Notes: a model not told the origin generated them from the sequence alone. Positions 1-8,132 are shown, counted from the stretch's first letter. The stretch: DNA of 18,280 nt from Planctomycetota bacterium (GCA_029243845.1 JAQWRF010000297.1:1-18280), one strand, 5' to 3'. A program made the numbers and translations.

Positions 1-2
1 TA

Positions 3-755
3 CTTTGCGCCGCTCCACTTACAGCGCAAGGCATGAAAGATGTAACTGAGGCTCCAGTTACAGAACAGTCAGCTGCGTCCTCAGAGTTAATCGAGAAGGC
101 TACTATGGCCCTCATGGGCTCTCAATGGACGTCCACTTTCGAGGTTGTTGCAGAACAGCCAGAGGGGGAATCGACCATAACATTGAATATGAGCATGCAA
201 GACCTTACGCACTTCTCTGCTGCAATAACAATGACAGCCGAAGATCCGTTCGAGGGTGAGGTAACCCAGAATCACACAATCATGTGTGACGGCGAGTTTT
301 TGTACGCTGACATTGACGGCATTGCCGAGATGTCGCAAGGCATGTTTAGTGGCCCAGTGAAGATAGAGCTACCAGCGCTTCTAGGAATGATGGACATGGA
401 GGAAGCTCCTACTGCAGAGGGCATGAAGCCTATGATTGCCGGAATGATTGGGTTAATGCCTCTTGTAGAAGAAGGCTCAACTGAGAAGGTTCGTCGCTAC
501 ACCATGGCTGCTGACGAAGACCTCGAATCAATGACCATTTGTTTCGACGCCGTGACATTCTTTCTATCATCAGTAGAGGCTGTTAATGCGGATGGCTCGA
601 AAATGTCAATTACAGCGAAAGATACTGCGATGGTCGAAGAGTTCGAAGAAGGGCACTTCACATTCAGTGGCGAAGCGCAAGACGTTACAGCTATGCTCGC
701 AATGATGAGCGGAGGCGGCGGAGCTGCTCCAGCTGATGAAGACCTCGAATTTTAA
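3..755 (+). CDS. Methionine-rich secreted protein, 5' end missing
   Basis: The frame is open from the first complete codon of the window. The residues before the ATG at 33 (LCAAPLTAQG) look like the end of a signal peptide, so that ATG is probably internal and the true start lies outside the window. The visible mature part is about 240 residues, acidic, with about 23 methionines and only two cysteines. It has alternating polar/hydrophobic stretches suggesting beta strands and ends in a Gly/Ala tail plus the acidic DEDLEF. The architecture (signal peptide, about 220-residue beta-rich domain) is compatible with a LolA/LppX-like lipoprotein-binding fold, but no diagnostic motif is visible and I do not recognise the family. 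The gene ends 16 bp before a strong terminator and faces a glycosyltransferase gene. Confidence 0.75.
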   Translation, partial: LCAAPLTAQGMKDVTEAPVTEQSAASSELIEKATMALMGSQWTSTFEVVAEQPEGESTITLNMSMQDLTHFSAAITMTAEDPFEGEVTQNHTIMCDGEFLYADIDGIAEMSQGMFSGPVKIELPALLGMMDMEEAPTAEGMKPMIAGMIGLMPLVEEGSTEKVRRYTMAADEDLESMTICFDAVTFFLSSVEAVNADGSKMSITAKDTAMVEEFEEGHFTFSGEAQDVTAMLAMMSGGGGAAPADEDLEF

Positions 756-771
756 TTCGATAACACCAATC

Positions 772-808
772 AAAAAGCCTGTCGCGTTTTACTCGCGGCA
801 GGCTTTTT
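772..808. terminator. Bidirectional intrinsic terminator between convergent genes
   Basis: The 15-nt arms 772-786 and 794-808 are complementary apart from one G-T pair, with a 7-nt loop at 787-793. The arms start with AAAAA and end with TTTTT, so a U-tract follows the GC-rich stem on either strand. It serves the secreted-protein gene (plus) and the glycosyltransferase gene (minus). The glycosyltransferase stop codon (789-791) lies in the loop, so one arm encodes the last residues of that protein. Confidence 0.85.
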
Positions 809-1886
809 CTATGGGCTGCCAAACATTTAGAGCAACTTGTCGCCAAGTAAACTTCTTAGATTGCGCCAAGCCATCGACAGCTAATTTCTCTCGCAAGAGC
901 GGGTCGCCACATAATTTAGTGATTTGCTCGGCAATAGAATTATCGTCGGCAGGGTCGCAATACAAAACGGCATCACCACAGACCTGTGGCAGCGAAGAAG
1001 TATTGCTAGATATCACCGGGCAACCTAGTAACATCGCTTCGCCGGGGGGCAGCCCCCAGCCTTCGTAGAAAGATGGGTAAACAAAGCCCAAGGCATTTTC
1101 GTATAAGTGTCGTAGCTGGTCGTCACTTACTCGGCCTACGTAGAGAGCTTTATCTGACAATATGTCGAGGTCTTGATCGCGAAAAATGAGCGGGTTGGTG
1201 CCACCCGCAATCACTAGCTTGGCTTCGACACCCGCAATTTTCATTGCGCGCAAGATCGCAGCAAAATTTTTGTTTGGATTTAAACTGCTAACGGCCAAAA
1301 GATAACTACCCTTAGCTAAAGAGTGTTGTTGGGCAATAGAGTCATCGCTATTAAAACGCAATACATGCTCATGTCCGCCTTGAGTAATAACCCATTTCTC
1401 ACTAGGCACCTTTAGATATTTCTCAGCTTCGAGTGCGGTGTAGCTTGACGGGCACTGCACTATCTTTGCTTTGCGCGCTGCCCGAGGAACAATTACTTTG
1501 TATAAAAAATTGAAGATAGAGGAATGAGTCTCTTCGTGTGCAAAAGTTTGTAAATCATGAATTTGCATGCTCATGTTACTCTTAAATACCGGAGCCGTAT
1601 TTTTAAAGTTAAGCAAAAAACCTTTTGCCAGAAAAGGTAATTCAATTTGTTCCCATAAGTGCGAACGCATCAAGCCCTTAACCTTTAGCTTGAGATGGCG
1701 ATAGCTGGGCAGGTCTGTCGGCAGAGTGGGGCTTAGCAATGTAAAGCTATAGCGTTCACCATCTATCACGCCATCTTCAATCAATTGATCCATCGCGGAA
1801 AGCACTTCGCGCGACCAGCGTTGAATACCGGTAATCGGCTCGGTCAAAAACCGCGCATTAACAAAGATCGGTATTTGTCCTGCCAT
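789..1886 (-). CDS. Glycosyltransferase, GT4 family (GT-B fold)
   Basis: The 365-residue protein probably transfers a sugar from a nucleotide-sugar donor to a growing glycan or lipid carrier at the cytoplasmic face. The N-terminal half has the GT-B acceptor-side pattern, including TGIQRWSREVL near residue 19. The C-terminal half holds the donor site: LAVSSLNPNKN near 199, YVGRVSDDQL near 249, and the EX7E signature with E275 and E283 in YEGWGLPPGEAM. This is the layout of mannosyl/rhamnosyl-type GT4 enzymes, but donor and acceptor cannot be read from sequence. It lies 6 bp downstream of pdxJ on the same strand, so the two are probably cotranscribed, with no obvious functional link. No good Shine-Dalgarno precedes the ATG. 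The stop codon sits inside the terminator hairpin. Confidence 0.9.
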   Translation of the reverse strand: MAGQIPIFVNARFLTEPITGIQRWSREVLSAMDQLIEDGVIDGERYSFTLLSPTLPTDLPSYRHLKLKVKGLMRSHLWEQIELPFLAKGFLLNFKNTAPVFKSNMSMQIHDLQTFAHEETHSSIFNFLYKVIVPRAARKAKIVQCPSSYTALEAEKYLKVPSEKWVITQGGHEHVLRFNSDDSIAQQHSLAKGSYLLAVSSLNPNKNFAAILRAMKIAGVEAKLVIAGGTNPLIFRDQDLDILSDKALYVGRVSDDQLRHLYENALGFVYPSFYEGWGLPPGEAMLLGCPVISSNTSSLPQVCGDAVLYCDPADDNSIAEQITKLCGDPLLREKLAVDGLAQSKKFTWRQVALNVWQPIEKACRE

Positions 1887-1892
1887 AGTTGC

Positions 1893-2624
1893 CTATTCTT
1901 CTAGCGGAGAGGCAGCCAAAACGCGATCTTGCATTTCGCGGACTGCTTGGTCGAGGCCGACGTAAACCGCGCGCCCGATAATCGAGTAGCCAATATTTAG
2001 CTCTTCGATAAAAGGTATTTGCGCGATAGCCATAACATTGTCGTAGTCTAGCCCGTGGCCAGCATTTACGCGCAAGCCAAGTTCGTGAGCATAAATAGCA
2101 GCTGTTGTTAAGCGCTTAAGTTCATTCTCGCGTTGTTTGCCCTTTGCGTTTGCATACGCACCCGTGTGCAGCTCGATAAATGCAGCATCGGCACCCGCAG
2201 CGGCTTCAATCAAATTAGGGTCGGGGTCAATAAATAAACTGACGTCGATACCATTATCTTGCAAAGCCTTAATGTCACCAGCAAAACTATCTGGCATGCT
2301 GTGTAAATCTAGACCGCCTTCAGTGGTCAACTCTTCACGCTTCTCAGGCACCAAGCAAACTTGGTCGGGGCGAATTTCATGGGCCAACTTAATCATCTCA
2401 GGCGTGTAGGCCATTTCTAGATTAAACAAGGTTTTGACCACCTCGCGCAGCAGGCGTATGTCGCGATCTTGAATATGGCGGCGATCTTCGCGCAAATGGG
2501 CAGTAATGCCGTTGGCACCCGCAAGCTCACACAAACCGGCGGCGAACACCGGGTCAGGCTGCTGGGCTTTGCGAGCTTGCCGCACAGTTGCGACATGATC
2601 AATGTTAACGTGTAGTCGAGGCAT
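1893..2624 (-). CDS. pdxJ: Pyridoxine 5'-phosphate synthase PdxJ
   Basis: PdxJ condenses 1-deoxy-D-xylulose 5-phosphate with 3-amino-2-oxopropyl phosphate to form pyridoxine 5'-phosphate, closing the ring in the DXP-dependent vitamin B6 pathway. The 243 residues cover the full family length with a TIM-barrel pattern. Hallmarks are [13 protein letters not shown] at the N-terminus, [13 protein letters not shown] (H43), NLEMAYT (E70), [15 protein letters not shown] near 90-104, [10 protein letters not shown] near 149, [11 protein letters not shown] (H190) and [12 protein letters not shown] near 208. H43, E70 and H190 align with E. coli H45, E72 and H193. An AAGGG run lies just before the ATG and may serve as a ribosome site. 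The gene is divergent from rsmD with only 23 bp between start codons and is followed by the glycosyltransferase gene. Confidence 0.98.
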   Translation of the reverse strand: MPRLHVNIDHVATVRQARKAQQPDPVFAAGLCELAGANGITAHLREDRRHIQDRDIRLLREVVKTLFNLEMAYTPEMIKLAHEIRPDQVCLVPEKREELTTEGGLDLHSMPDSFAGDIKALQDNGIDVSLFIDPDPNLIEAAAGADAAFIELHTGAYANAKGKQRENELKRLTTAAIYAHELGLRVNAGHGLDYDNVMAIAQIPFIEELNIGYSIIGRAVYVGLDQAVREMQDRVLAASPLEE

Positions 2625-2633
2625 GGCGCCCTT

Positions 2634-2643
2634 ATTCTATACT
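2634..2643. promoter_or_regulatory. Overlapping divergent -10-like boxes between pdxJ and rsmD
   Basis: The divergent start codons are only 23 bp apart. On the plus strand TATACT (2638-2643) matches the -10 consensus at five of six bases and ends 4 nt before the rsmD ATG. On the minus strand TAGAAT (2639-2634) also matches five of six and ends 9 nt before the pdxJ ATG. No convincing -35 is visible, and any -35 would lie in the opposite coding sequence. If these are used, both transcripts would be leaderless or nearly so. Chance matches are common for six-base boxes. Confidence 0.3.
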
Positions 2644-2647
2644 AGCC

Positions 2648-3232
2648 ATGCTACGAATAACCGCCGGAGAACACAGAGGACGAAAATTGAAAGTCCCGAA
2701 AGTCGCAGCCACGCGGCCGCTTGCTGAGCGCGCACGCGAAGGGGTCTTTAACCACATCAGCGGCATTATTAATGGTGCGACGGTTTGGGATGTTTACGCC
2801 GGCTCGGGAATCCTCGGCTTAGAATCTCTCTCGCGCGGAGCTGCACAAGTGGTGGCCGTTGAATATAATCGTTCAGCAATAGCACAGATTAAAGAAAATG
2901 CGTCGCTCATTAATTACAGTGACCGAATGCGCGCGTTACAAATAGACGCCTATAGCGCGCCATCCTTGGCGAAGACTGAGGCGGCTCCCGACGTTGTGTT
3001 TTTCGATCCGCCTTACGCGGATTTTAGTGGCGGTGGCCTAAAGCGTATAAAGGTGTGGCAGCTGTTTTTAGATTTATCCGTAGTAATGAAGGACGGCGGC
3101 TGCGCGATTGTTCATACCCCCAAGGGATTGTTGCTAGATAACGAGCTTGGCAAACTGCCAGGAATCGAGCGCCGTGATTATGGCAGCTCATCTTTATACT
3201 GGTGGCACAAACCGTCGGCGGCGACTGATTAA
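2648..3232 (+). CDS. rsmD: 16S rRNA (guanine966-N2)-methyltransferase RsmD
   Basis: RsmD methylates N2 of G966 in helix 31 of 16S rRNA during 30S assembly, using S-adenosylmethionine. The 194 residues match the family length. The N-terminus has the typical MLRITAGEHRGRKL and the TRPLAERAREGVFNHI segment (usually RPTTDRVREALFN). The SAM-binding loop is DVYAGSGILGLE (48-59), an acidic residue follows in VVAVEYN (E72), and the catalytic motif IV is DPPY at 120-123. It is the first gene of a tight six-gene plus-strand unit. Its stop codon TAA is followed immediately by the nagA ATG. No Shine-Dalgarno sequence is visible upstream. Confidence 0.95.
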   Translation: MLRITAGEHRGRKLKVPKVAATRPLAERAREGVFNHISGIINGATVWDVYAGSGILGLESLSRGAAQVVAVEYNRSAIAQIKENASLINYSDRMRALQIDAYSAPSLAKTEAAPDVVFFDPPYADFSGGGLKRIKVWQLFLDLSVVMKDGGCAIVHTPKGLLLDNELGKLPGIERRDYGSSSLYWWHKPSAATD

Positions 3233-4372
3233 ATGAAAAAAGGCATTCGAGCAAAACTCTGGGACGGCAAGCAATTTACCGCTGGCTGGCTGACTTACGA
3301 CAAGGGCGTCATCACTAAAGTCTCATTTAGTAGCCCATCGCCCAAGCGTGCGGCTGAGTTGCATGACTTGAGCGGGCGCAGCATCATGCCGGGCTTTGTC
3401 GACACTTTGCTCCATGGCTATGCAGGAGTTGATTGCGGTGAGGGTACAGCTGCGCGGTTACAAAACATGACTCAATCCCTGGTGCGCACCGGGGTAACCA
3501 CCGCTTTGGCCGGTTTTTATCCGACCAAAAATGATGGCCTTCAGCGCGCGGCGCGTAACTGGAATAGCTGGTCAGCGCTGGGCGGCAAGCGTACTCATAT
3601 TGCCGGATGGCACGTCGAAGGACCCTTCGTCGCGCGTGAAATGTCAGGCGCATTGCCGAAGGCGGCAATGCGCAAGCCAAGCGCCAAGACCGCACAAGAG
3701 TTTGTTGATGCCTGTGACGGTTGGCTAACAATGACCACTCTTGCTCCAGAATTGGAGGGTGCTTTTGAGGCAAGTGAAGTCCTTCGCGCCAATAAAGTCA
3801 TTCCATCAGTGGGGCATAGTCGCGCAACCGCACTTGACTGCGAAGTGCTTCGAGCGAATGGCAAAATTGCTGCTACCCATTTAGGCAATCGGATGACATC
3901 CTTAAGCGCCCGCGAGCTGGGACCAATTGGCGCGGCAATGCGCGGTGAAATTGATTATGCTGCAGTCATCCCCGACATGATTCATGTTGGTGGCGATACG
4001 CTAAATTTGTGGGCGAATACCCCGAAGCTAAAAAACAAATTGATGGCGTGCTCAGACAATTTATCGCATGCCGGCCTACGCGCAAAAAGCTTTAAAGCGG
4101 GCGGGCAACTGCTATCGCGCAGTGGTGCGGTGGCCGTCGACCGTCGTGGTGGCCTGGGCGGGACTTTAGACTCACTGCCGGAATTACTGCTACGCGCGCA
4201 TCGCGATGGCGTCCTCAGTTTTGAGCAGGTTGTGCGTATGGGCTGCCAAGTTGCTGGCGACATGTTGGGCGACTGCGGACGCCTTAAAGAGGGTCGCCGC
4301 GCTGATTTCGTTGAGTACGTTGTTTCTGAAAATAATATTGGGCAGGTGTGGTGCAAAGGACGCAAGGTTTAA
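3233..4372 (+). CDS. nagA: N-acetylglucosamine-6-phosphate deacetylase
   Basis: NagA removes acetyl from GlcNAc-6-phosphate to give glucosamine-6-phosphate, in cell-wall amino-sugar recycling or chitin use. The 379-residue protein follows the amidohydrolase-superfamily plan: an N-terminal beta sandwich, then MPGFVDTLLHGYAGVD at 52-67, WHVEGPF with metal ligand E129, VGHSRAT with H195, AATHLGNRM with H216, DMIHV with substrate-binding H251, and the catalytic aspartate D275 in ACSDNLSHAG. The end has the usual GRLKEGRRADFV segment near 349. The family's THLFNAM is changed to THLGNRM here, a conservative departure that leaves the metal histidine. It abuts rsmD with no gap and overlaps the next gene by 25 bp. 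No nagB is visible in the window. Confidence 0.93.
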   Translation: MKKGIRAKLWDGKQFTAGWLTYDKGVITKVSFSSPSPKRAAELHDLSGRSIMPGFVDTLLHGYAGVDCGEGTAARLQNMTQSLVRTGVTTALAGFYPTKNDGLQRAARNWNSWSALGGKRTHIAGWHVEGPFVAREMSGALPKAAMRKPSAKTAQEFVDACDGWLTMTTLAPELEGAFEASEVLRANKVIPSVGHSRATALDCEVLRANGKIAATHLGNRMTSLSARELGPIGAAMRGEIDYAAVIPDMIHVGGDTLNLWANTPKLKNKLMACSDNLSHAGLRAKSFKAGGQLLSRSGAVAVDRRGGLGGTLDSLPELLLRAHRDGVLSFEQVVRMGCQVAGDMLGDCGRLKEGRRADFVEYVVSENNIGQVWCKGRKV

Positions 4373-4803
4373 GCGTCGATCAGCTAAAGCTGAGCTTCGA
4401 TAGCGAGGTGCTGTTCGCTGCGGCTGCCGAGGTTTTGTCGCGCTGGGATGCTGTAGATGAATTGCCAAATCTGAAGATTGTCTGGAACGGCCGTCTGCGA
4501 ACCAGCGGGGGCCGCGCTCTATTGCGCCAACAACAGGTCGAGCTCAACCCGCGGCTGATTGCACAGAACCCGCAATACTTCAGTATGGTGTTAATTCACG
4601 AGTTGGCGCATTTGATTGCCACTGCTCGCCATGGCAGGGTAAAGCCACATGGTAGAGAGTGGCAGCAGCTGATGATTGCTGCTGGCGAGAGCCCAACCGT
4701 TCGCCATAGCATGGATGCCAGCGCGTTTTATAGTCCGAGGCGTCGGCGTGCGCCAAGTGGCATTAAATTGTTAAGGCGCATTTTCAAAAGCATGATAAAA
4801 TAA
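4348..4803 (+). CDS. SprT-like zinc metalloprotease domain protein
   Basis: The 151-residue protein has the SprT/Spartan-type gluzincin site: HELAH at 84-88 (two zinc histidines and the catalytic E85) and H101 in KPHGREW, spaced as in the family. In eukaryotes the related Spartan cleaves DNA-protein crosslinks, while bacterial SprT functions are poorly known. The C-terminal zinc-ribbon cysteines found in many SprT proteins are absent; the tail is basic instead (SPRRRRAPSG, then KLLRRIFKSMIK), which could help nucleic-acid binding. The start is GTG at 4348 (GTG at 4351 is equally possible), so it overlaps nagA by about 25 bp and is probably translationally coupled. manA starts 4 bp after its stop. 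Confidence 0.85.
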   Translation: MVQRTQGLSVDQLKLSFDSEVLFAAAAEVLSRWDAVDELPNLKIVWNGRLRTSGGRALLRQQQVELNPRLIAQNPQYFSMVLIHELAHLIATARHGRVKPHGREWQQLMIAAGESPTVRHSMDASAFYSPRRRRAPSGIKLLRRIFKSMIK

Positions 4804-4807
4804 ATGC

Positions 4808-5815
4808 GTGAGTTCTTCTTCCGCGCCTACGCAGCCACTGCTGTTTGATCGCATACTTGTTGAAAAAGTATGGGGTGGTCAGCGCTTGGCCGAGTCGTTG
4901 TCCCTTGAGCTACCGTTTAGCGGGCCACTTGGCGAAACATGGGAATTAAGCGACTACCCTGGCAAAGAAACACTTATTTGCAATAGCGAATATGCTGGCA
5001 AGTCCATGCGCGACTTAATGGAGGATCATGGCGCGGCAATTCTGGGCGGTTCAAAGCCAACTGCCGACGGGCGATTCCCACTGTTAGTAAAGTTGCTAGA
5101 TGCCGGAGATAATTTATCTGTGCAAGTACATCCACCAGATGGTAAAAAATCGCCAACGGGTATAGGCAAAACCGAAGCGTGGTATGTTTTAGACAGCGCC
5201 GATGACGCCAGCTTGATTTGTGGTTTGCTCCCCGGAACCGAAGCGCCGAAATTTGCACTTGACGCTCCTACTTCTAAAGTACGCGATTATTTGGTTGAGC
5301 ACAATGTTGCGGCCGGCGATTGTGTTTACATTCCTGCTGGGCAAACGCACGCCATTTGCGCCGGCACAGTGCTGGTTGAAATTCAGCAAACTTCTGATGT
5401 GACTTATCGCATGTACGATTGGGATCGCTTGGGCCTTGATGGCGTGCCGCGCGAAACGCATTTGCAAGAATCGCTTGATGTTATCGATTACGATTTGTTG
5501 CCGTCTAATCCTGAGCGTCGTGAATTGTCGTCGCCGGTTTACAATGGTGAATGCGCAACGTTGTGTGGTGGCGAATACTTCACAATGCACTTGCATCGCC
5601 ATGGCGAGCAGGGGGCTGTTATTGCCAAGAAAAATAAAGCGATTATTCTAGTTGTCGTTTCCGGCCAAGGCGAGATAACTGCGCCGAATGGCGAGTTCGA
5701 AACGATTGCTGTGAAGTACGGCGACACGATATTAATTCCTGCTTACCTAAAGGGTGTGCATGTTCAATCTACAAGCGAAGACAACTTTGATTTTATTCGC
5801 GCTACAGCAAGCTAA
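4808..5815 (+). CDS. manA: Mannose-6-phosphate isomerase, class I
   Basis: ManA interconverts fructose-6-phosphate and mannose-6-phosphate, feeding GDP-mannose synthesis for glycans or taking mannose into glycolysis. The 335-residue protein is of the short Bacillus-like type. Zinc and active-site residues are Q106 and H108 in NLSVQVHP, E123 in GKTEAWYVL and H181 in IPAGQTHAI. The following VEIQQTSDVTYRMYDWDR segment (190-207) carries the conserved arginines of the sugar-phosphate site. A second cupin-like beta region ends the protein. The start is GTG: the nearby ATG at 4804 is in a frame that closes after 14 codons. It follows the sprT-like stop by 4 bp. nagA and manA in one unit suggest shared sugar-phosphate supply. 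Confidence 0.93.
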   Translation: MSSSSAPTQPLLFDRILVEKVWGGQRLAESLSLELPFSGPLGETWELSDYPGKETLICNSEYAGKSMRDLMEDHGAAILGGSKPTADGRFPLLVKLLDAGDNLSVQVHPPDGKKSPTGIGKTEAWYVLDSADDASLICGLLPGTEAPKFALDAPTSKVRDYLVEHNVAAGDCVYIPAGQTHAICAGTVLVEIQQTSDVTYRMYDWDRLGLDGVPRETHLQESLDVIDYDLLPSNPERRELSSPVYNGECATLCGGEYFTMHLHRHGEQGAVIAKKNKAIILVVVSGQGEITAPNGEFETIAVKYGDTILIPAYLKGVHVQSTSEDNFDFIRATAS

Positions 5816-5818
5816 TTA

Positions 5819-6709
5819 ATGGTATCACGCCGTAAAAAAACATCTCGTAAGCCCATTGGTGGCAGTGGTCGTGGCAAGCCAACGCGCAGCAAGCGTCAAA
5901 CGCGTTTAGCTGCGGCGACGATTGAGGCATCGTCAAGCGCTCGCGTAGGTGTCGCCTCCGAAAAAGCGGAAGGCGCCGGAGTGCGCCTGAACAAGTGGTT
6001 GGCCGAGCAAGGCGTTGACTCACGACGCAAGTGCGATGAAAAAGTATTTGGCGGTGAAGTTAGCGTTAACGGTACCATCATTATGGAGCCAGGGCACCGA
6101 GTCCTAGACGGCGATGACGTCCGTGTTGATGGCGTGAAAATTTCGGTCGGCCGGCGTTTGTATTACTTGTTTTATAAGCCGAAGGGCGTCCTTTGCACTA
6201 ATGATCCACGCGAAACAGATACGCGCGTTTGCGATTTAGTTGATCCAATGGTCCCAAGTCGCGTGCATACTGTTGGCCGCCTCGATAAAGAGTCCGAGGG
6301 CTTACTGTTATTAACTAATGACGGCGATTTCTCTCAGATCATTACTCATCCATCGTTTGGTATTCGCAAAACTTATGTTTGTTATATTAATCACGCGATA
6401 ACTCATGCCGATATCGAAAGGGCTCGCGAGGGCGCTTACATTGATGGCGTAAAGGTTGTCCCGGAATCGTTGCGCCTGATGCGCTCGTCTAAAAAAGGCG
6501 CTACCGTAGAGATGACCATTAGCGAAGGGCGTAATCGTGAGGTGCGTCGGGTGTTGGCAAGATTTGACATGCGTGTTAAACGTTTGAAGCGCGTGCGTAT
6601 AGGAAACCTTGGCGTAGCAAAATTGAAACGTGGCTCAATTCGCCCACTTACTAAAAAAGAACGTGATGACTTAGTTGCGATGGCGCGCAGCTCTTCGGGC
6701 AATGCTTAG
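5819..6709 (+). CDS. 23S/16S rRNA pseudouridine synthase, RluB/RsuA family
   Basis: This enzyme converts a specific uridine in rRNA to pseudouridine. The 296 residues comprise a strongly basic, disordered-looking N-terminus (1-54), an S4 RNA-binding domain at about 55-105 (RLNKWLAEQGVDSRRKCDE), and the catalytic domain with YKPKGVLCT near 119 and the catalytic aspartate D156 in VGRLDKESEGLLLLTNDG. The ISEGRNREVRRVLARF and LKRVRIGNLG segments near the end are typical of RluB/RluE/RsuA. The target base cannot be told from sequence; RluB-type (23S U2605) is the best guess. It starts 3 bp after manA, and its TAG overlaps the next start codon (ATGCTTAG). No Shine-Dalgarno is visible. Confidence 0.92.
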   Translation: MVSRRKKTSRKPIGGSGRGKPTRSKRQTRLAAATIEASSSARVGVASEKAEGAGVRLNKWLAEQGVDSRRKCDEKVFGGEVSVNGTIIMEPGHRVLDGDDVRVDGVKISVGRRLYYLFYKPKGVLCTNDPRETDTRVCDLVDPMVPSRVHTVGRLDKESEGLLLLTNDGDFSQIITHPSFGIRKTYVCYINHAITHADIERAREGAYIDGVKVVPESLRLMRSSKKGATVEMTISEGRNREVRRVLARFDMRVKRLKRVRIGNLGVAKLKRGSIRPLTKKERDDLVAMARSSSGNA

Positions 6710-8132
6710 ATACGACACCATTATTCGTGACCCGGTTCATGGCGACATCCCTCTTACTAAAGAAGAGATGTCCATTATTGACACGGAAGAAATGCAGCGT
6801 TTGCGTAATGTCCGTCAGCTGGGCGCCACTTACTTGATATATCCCGGAGCGCAGCATTCACGATTTGAACATTCAATTGGTACGGCGCATTTAGCATCGC
6901 GGATGATTAACGCGATTAACTTCGAGCGTGACCGTCGTGACGATAGTCGCCTTGATGGCTTTGACCAGTATGGCGAACGCGTGGTGCGTTTGGCCGCTTT
7001 AGTACATGATTCAACCCATCTCCCTTTTGGCCACAACATTGAAGACCAAACAGGCTTGTTGCCGCGGCATGACATCCCCGAACGTTTTGCCAGCATGTTG
7101 TCCAACAAGACGTCATTGGGCCGCGCGCTTGAACGCACCGGCGCTAAAGAAGACGTGCTTTCCATTTTGGCGCCATCATTGGTTGCTGAAAACAAACGGG
7201 TTCCTAAATACTGGAAAGAATTGGTTAGTGGTACTATTGATGCCGACAGTCTCGATTATCTAAAACGTGACGCGATGTTTACTGGCCTAAATATCGAATA
7301 CGACGAACGCGTGTTTAGTGTGTTCAGAGTTGATCGCCGAACCCAACAACTCTACGTTGACCTGGGCCGCAGCGGATACCTAAAAGAGGCTGTATTGAGT
7401 GAAATTATTCGTTGTTTAGAAGCGCGCTTCTATTTCTCTGAACGCGTTTATTACCACCACGCCAAGATCGCCGCCGGTTCTTTGGTGGCAAAGGCCGTAG
7501 AAATCGTGTTGCTAGAAGAAGCGGTTTCTTTCGAACAGCTACAAGTTTCGACCGACGCCGGACTGTTTGACTTACTCGCAAACGCAATCATCAAAGACAG
7601 CCGTTCGCGCGAACTACTCGATTTATATTTGCACGCAATTAAGCGTCGTCAGCTACCTAAGCGCGCGGCAGTGTATCCTGTTTATGCGAATGCTCAAGCG
7701 CAAGCAGGCTTGGTCGACAAGTACTTCGGCGCCGGATCTGCTAATCACCGCCGACAAGTCGAAGCCGAAATGTCAGCCGAGCTGCAAAAGTTAACGGGCA
7801 AGCTGATTCCGTTTATGCTGTATTGCCCATCATCAAAAATGCAGCTAAAGCAAGCAAAGTTGCTGGTGCATTGGCCAGGCGATGAACATCTCTCGCCACT
7901 TTCTGAACATAGCGACAAAGTGCCACGTCTGCTCGATCTTGAACAATCATACGGGCGTATGTGGAAATTCTATGTACACGTTCTCGGCGCCGACGAACGC
8001 GAAATAGAATTAGCTCAGCAAGTTTGCGCCGAGTTCTTCCCTGATGTCAACAACGTGCTAACCCGCGATGACAATTTCGCCAATGCTCGCTCGAGCTCCT
8101 TTTCAGGGGCGGCAAACGAAAGTCTAAAGTGA
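6702..8132 (+). CDS. HD-superfamily phosphohydrolase (SAMHD1/dNTPase-like)
   Basis: The protein belongs to the HD phosphohydrolases related to SAMHD1 and bacterial dNTP triphosphohydrolases, so it probably cleaves nucleotide phosphates; the substrate is unproven. I chose ATG 6702 (476 residues) because the family N-terminus begins right there (YDTIIRDPVHGDIPLT). The longer TTG start at 6675 adds nine residues without family character. Metal-site residues are H57 in RFEHSIGTAHL, H102-D103 in VHDSTHLPFGH, and D182 in TIDADSLDYLKRD. QLGATYLIYPGAQHSRFEH is the classic segment before the first histidine. It overlaps the pseudouridine synthase gene by 8 bp, and its last 118 bp lie opposite the 3' end of the aminotransferase gene. 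Confidence 0.92.
   Translation: MLRYDTIIRDPVHGDIPLTKEEMSIIDTEEMQRLRNVRQLGATYLIYPGAQHSRFEHSIGTAHLASRMINAINFERDRRDDSRLDGFDQYGERVVRLAALVHDSTHLPFGHNIEDQTGLLPRHDIPERFASMLSNKTSLGRALERTGAKEDVLSILAPSLVAENKRVPKYWKELVSGTIDADSLDYLKRDAMFTGLNIEYDERVFSVFRVDRRTQQLYVDLGRSGYLKEAVLSEIIRCLEARFYFSERVYYHHAKIAAGSLVAKAVEIVLLEEAVSFEQLQVSTDAGLFDLLANAIIKDSRSRELLDLYLHAIKRRQLPKRAAVYPVYANAQAQAGLVDKYFGAGSANHRRQVEAEMSAELQKLTGKLIPFMLYCPSSKMQLKQAKLLVHWPGDEHLSPLSEHSDKVPRLLDLEQSYGRMWKFYVHVLGADEREIELAQQVCAEFFPDVNNVLTRDDNFANARSSSFSGAANESLK

Noticed and set aside
736..1068. 110-codon plus-strand frame opposite the glycosyltransferase
   Set aside because: It crosses the terminator and is antisense to the conserved EX7E region; no family resemblance.
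3384..3773. 129-codon open frame opposite nagA
   Set aside because: It is antisense to conserved nagA active-site segments, with Arg/His-rich low-quality sequence and no start signal.
6675..6701. Longer TTG start for the HD phosphohydrolase
   Set aside because: The added nine residues show no family similarity, and ATG 6702 begins exactly where the conserved N-terminus begins.
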